Below are positions 26,556-37,226 of a DNA stretch of 64,000 bases, one piece after another. The first letter of the stretch is position 1; every line of letters begins with the position of its first letter. Below the pieces are notes generated by a model. That model did not search any database. It saw only the letters and a list, made by a program, of their open reading frames with translations, and had not been told where the DNA came from. A program made the position numbers and the translations under genes. This DNA is from Dermatophagoides farinae. Lineage: Eukaryota; Arthropoda; Arachnida; Sarcoptiformes; Pyroglyphidae. The stretch lies in contig NC_134683.1 in assembly GCF_024713945.1 (NCBI RefSeq), positions 746,501 through 810,500 of the forward strand, given 5' to 3'.

Positions 26556-26607
26556 TACCATTTCAATATATATTCAATTCAATTAAAAAAAACAAAACAA
26601 AACAAAA
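26535..26607. repeat. 22-bp perfect hairpin of TTTTG/CAAAA units
   Basis: Arm 26535-26556 is TTTTG-type pentamers ending in seven T. Arm 26586-26607 is its exact reverse complement, with a 29-nt loop. Composed of simple pentamer repeats, so probably a snap-back of opposite repeat tracts. Confidence 0.8.
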
Positions 26608-26818
26608 AATCCTTCAAAACATTTTGGAATATATTTGGGTAACAAATAAATACGAATAAACAGAAAAATTGAAAAACAAAAATTCCAATAACCATAACAC
26701 ATCTATATATCTTTTATCGTCATCATTATTTTGTTAATTTGTTTTCATCATCATCATCATACACAAGCAAATAAACAAACAAAATTCCCAAGAATGAATA
26801 TAATCCATATATACATGT

Positions 26819-26821
<3 letters not shown>

Positions 26822-26869
<48 letters not shown>
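26822..26869. repeat. (AC)24 microsatellite
   Basis: The longest dinucleotide run in the window, 48 bp without interruption. Confidence 0.97.
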
Positions 26870-26871
<2 letters not shown>

Positions 26872-28016
26872 TGTAAACATTGAGAAAAACAAGTGTCCAT
26901 TATCAATAACGTGATTTTTTATTTTCTCTCGATGTATGTGTGTGTGTGTGAATGTTTTTTATTTAATATCAAAATTCTCGATCAAAAGCAAAAAAAAAAA
27001 AATCTTATAAACAACAAACATTCGATCCAATTATAGTGATTGATTATTATTGATTGATAAATCCTATATCAAGGTGTACAACACACTGTGTGTACTCTAC
27101 TGTATACTGTACTGTACTGTGTTGTTGTTGTTATTATTTGCTGGCACGAACAATTTTTATTCTGATAATAATCAAATTGATCAAATGAAAATTTCAAGGA
27201 AATCATGATTGATTTTTTTTTGTCAGGAAAACTTTTCTTTTCTTTTTTTTATATCTTGATTTTCTACTCCTTTTTTCATTGATTTTATCAAATTAATCAA
27301 TCAAATTTTTTTTTTTGATCATTTTTATCGTCGTTGGAATGTGTTTTTTTTTAATTCCTCATTTCAAGTGAATTTTAAATTTTTTTTTTCGTATGTTTGC
27401 CGCCAATCAAACAAGTAGTGGTGGTGGTGGTGGTGGTTTTTTAGTAGTGACAACACAGCTAGACTGAAAAATCATGACTTTTTTTTGAATGAGTGAAAAA
27501 AAACTCAAAAAACCTAAATAAATCAATGTTTTATGCGTGTGAGTGTGGATTATATCATCATTCAAATCATCAAATCATCAACATTATCGACGACGACGAC
27601 GACAACAACAACAACAACAAATTATTGCCATAATTATCAAAATCATAAAAAAAAGAACACATCATTAAAATTTGGATTTTGTATCTATTTGAACGAATTC
27701 CATCGCCATCGCCATTCATCATTATCTTCATTTTAACGGAGAGCAAAATAATAATAAAATTTTCATTTGAATATTCAATATATCAAAATCAAAATCAGAC
27801 CAAATGCATCAAGCATGGTTTGTTTTTTTTTTTTTTTTTGCTACTAATAATAAATTGTTGCATGGGATTAGGTAATAAAATGTCATTCATTTTTTTTTGT
27901 TGTTTTCTTTGTAAATAATAAAATGGTCAACAAATAAAAAAATTAAAGGTAAATGTATTTGGATGATTAAAAAACGTTTGATTGATTTTTGATGTTTTTT
28001 TTTCTGTTCTCATTTT

Positions 28017-28627
28017 CTAGATAAATCCACCAATACCACCGATACCACCATGAAGGCCACCAAGTCCTAAATGTCCTAGGCCACCGACACCACCATGACC
28101 GAAACCACCATGTCCAATAAGACCACCGGTTTTTGCATGTGCCAATAAATCTAATGCAGCACCTTTGGCCAGACCTTTTTCGGCAAATTTACCACCATAA
28201 AATATTGGTTCATGAATGATTGGCTGTTTTATTACACTATTTGTGTGTATGTGTTTTTGGACAGGTAAAATAATCAAAATAAATGATAATGAGTGTAAAT
28301 AAAAAATTTTTTTCCACATATAGAAAAATCAACAAAAGAATATACATACGGAATCGGTAATGGAAACGGAATAGGAATCTTTTTCTTATGAACCGAACTC
28401 AATGCAGCCAATGCAGCCACTTCAATGCCTTTTTTCTTGAAGAATTTTTTCTCTTTACGTATAAATTTATATAAATGTTTGGCAAATTTTCTATGTGCTT
28501 TGAATACCGATGATGATTCCACTGTAGTGATTGCCATTATAAAACAGATGAATATCATTATTAATAATGTTGTTATTATTAATTGATTCATTGATGATCG
28601 ATTCATTTTTTTTGAATGAATCAACAT
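28017..28627 (-). CDS. Secreted Gly/His-rich protein with PIPFPLPIP motif
   Basis: Two exons: 28627-28350 and 28236-28017, with a phase-2 intron inside the final Pro codon of PLPIP. The protein is about 165 residues. The ATG could be 28627, 28606 or 28591; all place a hydrophobic signal peptide (LIITTLLIMIFICFIMAITT) near the start. After it come a Lys-rich helix (KFAKHLYKFIRKEKKFFKKKG), AALAALSSVHKKK and the motif IPIPFPLPIP. Exon 2 has IIHEPIFYGG and an amphipathic Ala/Leu stretch, then a Gly/His tail (GHGGFGHGGVGGLGHLG) ending GGFI. Function unknown; the composition suggests a cuticle, silk-like or gland-secreted structural protein. A minus-strand TATA box lies about 210 bp upstream. Same architecture as the gene at 30266. 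Confidence 0.75.
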
Positions 28628-28832
28628 GTTTATTGATTATTTATTGTTTTTTCGATGATCAATGGTCAATGATGATGATGATGATGATGATGTGGATAAT
28701 GCAACAAAACAAATTTTCAAATGTTCAAAGTTTTTTTTATCATGGAACACATACATACACACACCGAAATATGGATTTGGAAACCGAATGCAAAAATGAA
28801 AAAAATATTTATCGACAAAGCGGAACTGAACA

Positions 28833-28839
28833 TTTTATA
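28833..28839 (-). promoter_or_regulatory. TATA box for Gly/His-rich secreted gene
   Basis: TATAAAA on the minus strand in the context GTATAAAATG. It would place transcription start near 28805, with a leader of about 180-200 nt before the start codon, like the partner gene. Confidence 0.5.
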
Positions 28840-30026
28840 CTGCAATTTTTTTTGTTTGTTTCATTCGCTGGAATACATTTATTCTCTTCCCGTTTTTTTT
28901 TGGTCTTGGTTTCTGGAACAATAACAACAACAACAACAACAACCGAATAGGAAATGAAATAAAATTCATTTCTCTTCACTTTCTTTTTTTTTTTGGATTA
29001 AATTGTTTGTTTGTTTGTTCGTTTTTTTTTTTTTTGGCCACCAGAAAAAATTGTGGATAAAATTTTTGCACTCAGTAAACACATGCGATGGTCATCATCA
29101 TTGAAAAGGAGAAAAAAAAACGAAAATTCATTGTCCACGTACCACAACAAAAAAAAAAATTCAGATCAACCAACCAACCAACCACCAATTATAAAATTAT
29201 TATTTATCAAATGTCAAATCACTAGAAAAAAACAGAATGTGAGAAAATGACACCAAAAAAAAAGAAAGAAATCAAATCAAAACAACAAAACCAGAGTAGT
29301 TTGTCAAATCAATTTTTATGAGGTAATAGAACAAAAAAAAATCATAATTATAAATTGGTCAGCCAAGAGAGCATGACTGGACATTATTATTATTATCATT
29401 ATGATGACCGTTGTGATTTTTTATTCGCCTGAAATGATCTGATTTTAATACCGTGAAATTCAATAATAATCATTCAACCGATTAAGTACACGCAAACACA
29501 AATTTTCGGTATTTCCAGGTGTGTGTGTGTGTGTGTGTGTGTGTACCAGGTCGGTCGATGTCAATTGTTGTGGACACTTGAACTATTAAATGTTCCATTT
29601 GGAACGTTGTTTTTTTTTATTGCTTATAATCAAGTGACAAATGATTATTATCATTTGCATGTGAACATATTTTATTTTCCCACTGGTACAATTTTTTTTC
29701 TTCTAAATTCCGGTTTTTACCATTAATTTTTTTGTTTTGTTTTTCACTTTTTTTTAAATTGAATTATTAATTATGGAACAACAAAAAAAAATTATTACCT
29801 TGTCGTTGTCGTTGTTGTTGTTGTCGATTAAATGATTGTGTGCATGTTTTTTTTTTCTCAACTGAACAAATAAACAACACAAGAGATTTGATTCAATGGT
29901 TTTCCGATGAACAAAAAAAAAAAAAAAAAATTCGAATCAAATTCACTTCTGGTTTTTTTCTCTGTTTTCTTTTTTTGGATTCATTCAAATGAAGAAAATC
30001 AAAAAATCCACTTGACCAGTAATATG

Positions 30027-30034
30027 TATAAAAG
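30027..30034 (+). promoter_or_regulatory. TATA box for Gly-rich secreted gene
   Basis: TATAAAAG in the context TGTATAAAAGG, a strong match. The predicted start site is near 30058, giving a leader of about 205 nt to the ATG at 30266. Confidence 0.6.
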
Positions 30035-30265
30035 GACAAATTTTATTTCCGATTTCCGAAAACAAAACTAATCCATTCGTCATTTGTATTTGAATCCAGT
30101 GTTTGTTTGTTTGTTTGTGTGTTCCATGATCAACCAAAAAACAAAACAAAACCAAACAAAACTTGAAAAAATTTAAAAAGTGAAATTATTGATAATAAAA
30201 TAAATGAATTCAACAAATTAGTGCAAAAAAAAAATCCTGACCTCAAAAATCCAGAATTTTTCATC

Positions 30266-30723
30266 ATGAAACTTTTCAATAATAATCTATTCATTTGTCT
30301 ATTATTGTGTATTGTTGGCCATTATGTCAATATTTGTTGGTCATTTCCAGTGAGCAAAGGAATTAAAGCAGCAGCTGCTGCTGCCGTTGCTGCTGCATCG
30401 ATTAGCAAGAAAAAATTCTTTCCACTTCCAATTCCAGTACCGATACCGTATGTATTTATTTTCATTTTTACATCTGGTTTCTCATCTGGATGATCATTTT
30501 TTGTTTTTGTTTTTTTTTTGTTGTTCTTTTGACATAAATTAGAATTATGAAACCACCAATTGTTGAAGGAATTCCCGTCCCGATATCATTGGTGGCATTC
30601 GGTGGATTTCGTGGCCCATATAGTTATGGTGGCGGTGGCGGCGGCGGCGGTGGTGGTGGTGGCTTTGGTGGCGGCGGTGGTTTTGGCGGCGGTGGTTTTG
30701 GTGGCGGTGGTTTTGGCCGTTAA
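30266..30723 (+). CDS. Secreted Gly-rich protein with PLPIPVPIP motif
   Basis: Two exons, 30266-30447 and 30543-30723, with a phase-2 intron splitting the last Pro codon of PIPVPIP; 120 residues. Signal peptide MKLFNNNLFICLLLCIVGHY ends near CWS. A poly-Ala helix follows (IKAAAAAAVAAAS), then SKKKFFPLPIPVPIP. Exon 2 encodes IMKPPIVEGIPVPIS, then FGGFRGPYSYGG and a tail of Gly runs punctuated by Phe (GGGFGGGG units) ending FGR. The Gly-Phe tail resembles cuticular and silk-like Gly-rich proteins; function is not known. Intron position and phase match the divergent gene at 28017-28627, so the two are probably paralogues whose tails have diverged. Confidence 0.8.
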
Positions 30724-31565
30724 TTATCAGCAAAAATTTTGTTCATATTTTTTTCTGTTCACTTGCTTATACCCATATACACATCATACATTTGTTTTTG
30801 ATATTTTTTTTTCATTATGTTGCTGCACAGGATGCTGAACAAAATAACAAAAAAAAAAGATTAAAAAAAAAATTATCAACAATTAAAATTAATATATACA
30901 CAAACATCGAAACAAAACAAAACAAAACAAAACAAAAAAATTTTGAATAAAATTCCAGATAAATTCCAGAGAAAACGAAATTATGATTGATGAATCATCA
31001 TGGATTCAATAAACAAACAAAACGGACAAATTGGATCAGATTACCAATGACGAAAATGAAATGATCCATGATCAATTTACATAATGATAATGTTAATGTT
31101 AAAAATTATTTTTATTCATTCATTATTATCATCATCATCATCATTAATCAATTAATCAATACAGTTGAGAATATTCTGCAAATTTCAAAAAAAATTTTTT
31201 TTTTTTTGGCAAATTCAGTGGCTTATTATAGGTAGTACACATAATGTATTTGTCATGTTTGTCTATTTTTAATCTAATTTTAAATTTTTTAAAAAACAAA
31301 TGCAAATATAAATGTTAAGTAGATTTGGTGTGTGTGTGTATGGTTGTAAATGAAATCTGAATTATAAAAATCAATGGATAAGTACAAAATTTTGGCCATT
31401 TAACACGTTTATAGTAGTGGTGTGTGCGTGATTAGTTAGAAAAACAAACAGATTACAAATTTTGATAAATGATTTAATCATGATTATTTAAATGAGCGAA
31501 TTGATCCAACAATTTGGTTTTTTCCATGGTTTGCATGTGAAACCGACCGGTCAAATATATAGCCT
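30724..31565. other. Non-coding gap between Gly-rich gene and septin
   Basis: 3' regions of two convergent genes. A/T-rich, with CAAAA pentamers near 30918-30938. No coding signal seen. Confidence 0.6.
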
Positions 31566-33296
31566 CTATTTCTTTTTCGATTTATCCACAATAACTTTAC
31601 CGGTCATCATTGGTAACATTGTACTACTACCAAGCACTGCTGCTTTTTTCGATGAAAATACTGACATTTCATCTTCAAGAAGATTTTTTTCTCGCTCTAA
31701 ACGTTTCTTTTCGTCACCATTTTCACGTTTAAGACGATCAAAACGATTATGCATTTCACGTTCAGCTTCTTTCAATTCTTGTTCTTTATCTTTAACACGT
31801 TGAACAAAATTTGCACGCATCTCTTCTTCACGACGTTGTAAGGATTCTTTTAATGCACGATGACGCCATTCAAATGTTTCATTGAAACTTGATCTATCCA
31901 TTTCATTTTCATCACCACCAAAACCCATCTGTTGTAGACGTATACGGCGATATAATTCATAATGTTTGGAATGTGTTGTATAACGTAAATCTTCCATATT
32001 CACACGAATGACCATATCGCGTAACCGTACAAAATCGCAATGATTTTCATTTTCAACTATTGCCAAAAAAAAAAAAAAAAACAATGAAAATTATCTAGTA
32101 ACACACACACACAAAAAAAAATAATATCACAATACCATGAACAGTTCCCCATGGATATTGACGTGCACGAATATGTTTACTACCAATACGAATAAATTCA
32201 TTACTTGCAACAACAGCAAATGGTGTCAATGAATTATTAGTAGTATTAATATCGGCCACTTCAGAATCATCAACAGGAAAACGATAATATTCAATACCAT
32301 TTGCATTCAATTCATTTGTAATACGTGTACGAAGTTTTTCCAATTCTTGTTTAGTAATCGTATCGGCTTTACCAATGACCGGAATTAGATTAACTTTATT
32401 ATGTAAAGCTTTCATTGTGACCAAATCTAATGCACGTAAACCATGGCCAATTGGCGATAGAATATATATACAACAATGTATACGACTATCGGTCAATGGA
32501 CTTTGTGAACGATGTATTTTTAATTCTTCTTGTAGATATTTTTCAAAATGTTCATCGATATATTCAACAATCGGTTTATATGAATCGGCTAATGAAGAAA
32601 ATGCAAAAAAAAATAATCGATTAGATTAGTCATATCCACAACGTTTCATCATTCCATATTAAACTTACTTTTATCGATCTGATCACCAAAACCTCTGGAT
32701 TCGACTAATGTTAATTTAAGTTTAATATTACCTTCATTCAATTCCAATTGTTGTGTTGAAACAGAAACACCAGACATATTATGATTACGTGTAACAGATT
32801 GATCTGTTGATAATTTTGTATTGAATAATGCTTCCAATAATGTTGTTTTACCAACACCTGTAGCACCTAATGCCAAAATATTGAAACCAAAACCATCACG
32901 TATAACACGCGATACTAATTGATCGGGTAATGTATCAAAACCAACATAGGTTTCTGGACGTAAAACACGAAGACCATTCTGGGTATTACCACCACCACCA
33001 TTATTATTATTAGCATTACCATTCATCATTGCACCGTTTGTATGATGAGAACCATTTGTCGAATGTAATGAAGATTTCATTGTTGTCGATGTCGATGATG
33101 GTTGTTGTTGTTGTTGTTGCTGCTGCTGCTGTGGAATATTACCCGGTGTTGATATTGATTGTAATGGAATTTTTGGTTTATTCGATACCATTGGTTTCGA
33201 AATTGGAACTGATGATGATGGATTTGTCAAACCACCACTTGCTGCCGTACCAATCAATTGATTATTCATGGCATCACTATGATGTTCAGCAGACAT
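31566..33296 (-). CDS. Septin, SEPT6 group
   Basis: Filament-forming GTP-binding cytoskeletal protein of the cell cortex and cytokinesis. Minus-strand exons 33296-32669, 32588-32136 and 32056-31566 join in phase to 523 residues. The frame runs further upstream but without an ATG, so [10 protein letters not shown] is taken as the start. The N-terminal about 120 residues are low complexity with poly-Q. The G domain starts [14 protein letters not shown]. The P-loop is GATGVGKTT, the G3 position reads ESRGFGDQ instead of DxxG, and G4 is GKAD. The septin unique element is [19 protein letters not shown]. The C-terminus is a coiled coil ([20 protein letters not shown]), typical of the SEPT6/8/10/11 group. 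Loss of the G3 aspartate fits the catalytically weak members of that group. Closest fly relatives would be Sep2/Sep5, from memory. Confidence 0.9.
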
Positions 33297-34768
33297 TTTT
33301 GACAGAATTTGATAATGTTCAATGAATTGTCTTGTCAATTGGCTAAATTCAATTAATTAAAAATTGATGAATGAAAATGAACAACAACAGCAAACATTCG
33401 AACGAATGAATAATGAACGTGAAAGCGAAACCAGAGACAAAAAAAAAGAAGAAAACATTAAGATTGACAAAAATGAAAATAGAGAAAAAAAATAGAATTA
33501 GAAATACTCACACAGCGCGACACAGATACAAACAAAAATGGACTTGACTTGTTGTTGGTTTTTTCGTTTTTTTTCCACGAAACGAGAAGAAAAAAAAACA
33601 AATTAATATTCAAACGAAAATTAAATTTGGAATGTTTTTTTTTCTTTTGCTCAAAGATGATGATGGTGATGGTGATAATGTCCGATGTTGATGACCGAAA
33701 GATAGAAAAAAAACCAGTATTTGACCGAAATATCAATAAATTTTTCTTCTCTGGTTGGTTATAAAACAAAGTGTCACCACATTAATTCACAATTTATCGT
33801 TTTTAGAAAAAAAAGAGTCAGCCAGTTTGACAAGCTAGACCATACCAATTTTTTCTATTTTATCATCATTTTGCACACAGCACACACACACATACTGTTT
33901 TTTTTACCAAGAAAAAAAACAGTTAGCAGCAGCAGAAGCAGCAGCAGCCATCATCGATAGGGAACTCCGTCAATCATCATTTCGTTTAAAGCCGTTTTTT
34001 TTTGCGCACAGTTTTTGGCACCACCCAATTTTTTCCTATTTCGATTCACAAGAATACAATGTGTGTGTGTGTGTTATTAAATCGCTACATCTAGCGCGAA
34101 TCATTCATATAGGACGTATATATTTTTTAAAGTTCAAAATTTTTATTTTTTATTTATTATCATTATCCATGTAATTTCATTTATTATAATCATCATCATT
34201 AAATATAATATTTCACTGTGTTATGTGTGTGTGTGTTTGTTTTTTTTTGGTGTCAAAGGGAAAATACAATCGGACAATGTGTTAGAGTCACACAGAAAAA
34301 AAAAGACAAAAAATTTTTTGAAAACAAGAAAAAAAAACTGGACACAAATAAATAATTGTTGTTGTCTTGTTTTTTTTTTATCTTTCGAAAATACATTGTT
34401 GATATCGTTGTTACTGATGATTGTGATGATAATCGATAATCGATGATTTTGACGGCCACAACGATGACAACGATGACATTGATGATGATGATGATGATGC
34501 AGATGACGATGATTGGATGAATTTTTTTGTTTTGATAATCACGAATTTTTTTTTTGAAATAAAGAATATCATAAATACTGTATATATGGTGTGGGTATAT
34601 GTGGTTGTTATTTGATGAATTCACACACACACAATAGATTTTTTAAAAAAAAACCAATGAAGAGAAAAAAAAATGACAAAGAATTTGAAATTCAAGAATT
34701 TTTTCGGGTTTATTTGTTTGTTTGTTTGTTTGTTTTTTTCGGGTTTTTTTTTCACCATTGCCATTCAA
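33297..34768. other. Septin promoter and EGMRF-gene 3' flank
   Basis: Should hold the septin promoter and leader next to 33296 and the 3' end of the peptide precursor next to 34768. Only low-complexity sequence was seen, with no supported exon. Confidence 0.55.
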
Positions 34769-37191
34769 TTAGAATCTCATTCCTTCACCATTTAAAATGT
34801 CCTCGTTTCCGATGATCTGCTTCCTATTTTGATTTCTATGATTTGTATGATTATCATCGATAAAATAATAATAATAATCATTATCATCATCATCATCATT
34901 ATTATTATTATGATTATATTGATTTTCATCATTATTTTTGTTGTTTTCATTATATTCATCATTTAATAATTTTATTAATTTTCTTTGTAACTTGCCTGTT
35001 TGTCTTTGTTGTTTTGATTGTTCGTTTGATGATTTTTGTTGTTGTTGTTGTTGATCCTTTTTATCATCATCATCATTCTTTTTAAAACGCATCCCTTCTT
35101 TATCCAATAATGATGGACCATTATTACCAGCAGCGTTATCTTTTTTAAAACGTAATCCTTCACCATCCAAAACAGATTTTCTTATTATAAGATTTTTATT
35201 CAATAATTCATTGGGATTTTTTTTAAAACGAAATCCACCATCTTCATTCAATAGAAATAATGGCCGTTTAAAACGCATTCCTTCATTATTCAATAGGCTT
35301 TGATCGGCTCGCCGAAAACGCATACCTTCATCATTCAAAAGGCTTGGATCAGCTTTCCTGAAACGCATACCTTCGTCATTGAATAATGGGTCTGGTCGCC
35401 GGAAACGCATTCCTTCATCATTCAATAGGTTTGGATCAGCTTTCCGGAAACGCATGCCTTCCTCATTTAAGAGGCTTGGATCTTTTTTAAAACGCATTCC
35501 CTCATCATTGAACAAAGGATCTGGACGCCGGAAACGCATTCCTTCATTATCCAATAAATTTGGTTTTTTAAAACGCATTCCTTCATTATCCAATAAATTT
35601 GGTTTTTTAAAACGCATTCCTTCATCATTGAATAATGTATCTGGTCGTCGAAAACGCATTCCTTCATTATTCAATAATGGATCTGGACGACGGAAACGCA
35701 TTCCTTCATCATTGATTAATGATGAATCTTTTTTATTCAATATTAATAATGGAAATGCAGACGACGATGATAATAGACGTTGATTGTTCATAATGGGAAT
35801 ATTTTGATGAAAATATGAATTTTCTAATGATGCTAATCCAATACCATCATTATTATTATCATCATCATAATCATCAATAATTGGTGCGATGAATGATGAT
35901 TTTTTACGAAAACGTAAACCTTCATCATTTAATAATGATTTTTTATATGTATTTGTTGGTGGTCGTATTATAATTGTTGCCATTGGATGTTGTTCACGTT
36001 GTTGTTGTTGTTGTTGTGGATTTTGATGCTGACGAACCAAATCAACGTTATCGTCATTATTATTATTATTATTATCTGAACAGGATTTTTTTTTATTCCA
36101 AAAGACAAGTGAATATTTTGATATTTGAAGTGGCAATTGGTGGTGGTGGTAATTGGAAAAAAATGAAAGAAAAATGAAATTAATAAATAACAAAAAATAA
36201 ATCAATAATCAAATCAAATATATGACACAATGTTGTTGTTTTTTAATCTTTCCGATCATCAACAAATGGTTTTCTATCCACCATTTTTATTAAACATTTG
36301 TTGATGATTGGAAAAGATTTAGATTTTTTTTTCTCTATTGATTGTCATCGATTGATCTAGAAATTATTATTATTTATTATCAAGTTTAATATGAAAAATC
36401 AATATTTTTTTTTTATTAATCCATCGCCATCATCATCATCATTATTATGTATTGAACATCAAATATTGGTGTTGACAGAAAAACAAAAAAACAAAAAAAA
36501 AAACTGTGAAACGATTCACAGATTGAGATACAGTGGAAAAAATTTTGAAATGTCAACAAACAAAGTGTTGTGTATATAAAATTAGAAAAAAAATGACAAC
36601 GATGACAGTTCCAGAAAATTGTGATTTATTAATTGTGATAAAGATGTGATGATGATGATGATGATGTCACATAATCATTGGATTGTCATTGTGCCATGCA
36701 TGTGTGTGTGTGTGTTTACGTAAATTCTGTCATTTAGGAATTATTATTACTATAATAATAATGACAATCGATTTGATTTGAACATTTGTCAAATAGACAT
36801 TTGACAAAGATACGATTCTGTGGTTCGGAGGGGAGCATGAATATACGATGAAGAATTAAAAAAGTGGGGTGGAGAATCCCAAATTCAATGGAAAATCCAA
36901 ATTCTTATTTACACACACACACACACAAACTAGTGGATAAACTTTTTTTTTTTTTTTTTGAAACTTTGTATATTGATTTCCATGGCAAAAGAAAAAACGA
37001 CAATTTTGTTATTTAATGAGAAAAAAAAACAAATTCATTCACTATGTACATCGACACACACACACACAAATAAAGTCTCATTTCCGGTGATACAAAAAAT
37101 TCAATGATTTTTTTTCTCTCTTGATCATATTATCAGAATTTTTTTTCTTTCGTTTCATTCGATATCCTGGCTACAAACAAACAATGTGTTT

Positions 37192-37226
<35 letters not shown>

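Larger units (their letters stand above)
25200..28016. other. Non-coding region upstream of nuclear receptor
   Basis: No supported exon. It contains the likely receptor promoter at the left, many (GATn) tracts, a long (AC)n run and an A/T-rich hairpin (separate entries). Short open frames here are microsatellite translations. Confidence 0.6.

Noticed and set aside
35379-35783. Arg/Pro/Ser-rich plus-strand repeat frame
   Set aside because: Antisense shadow of the EGMRF array; the minus frame has conserved dibasic sites and a precise final stop.
34769-35945. Regularly spaced repeats as a CRISPR-like array
   Set aside because: Units are degenerate, contiguous and in frame in a eukaryotic gene; there are no unique spacers of fixed length.
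34769-36075. Calling the repeat gene an FMRFamide precursor
   Set aside because: No Gly after RF in any copy and the motif is EGMRF, so amidation and the FMRFamide name are not supported.
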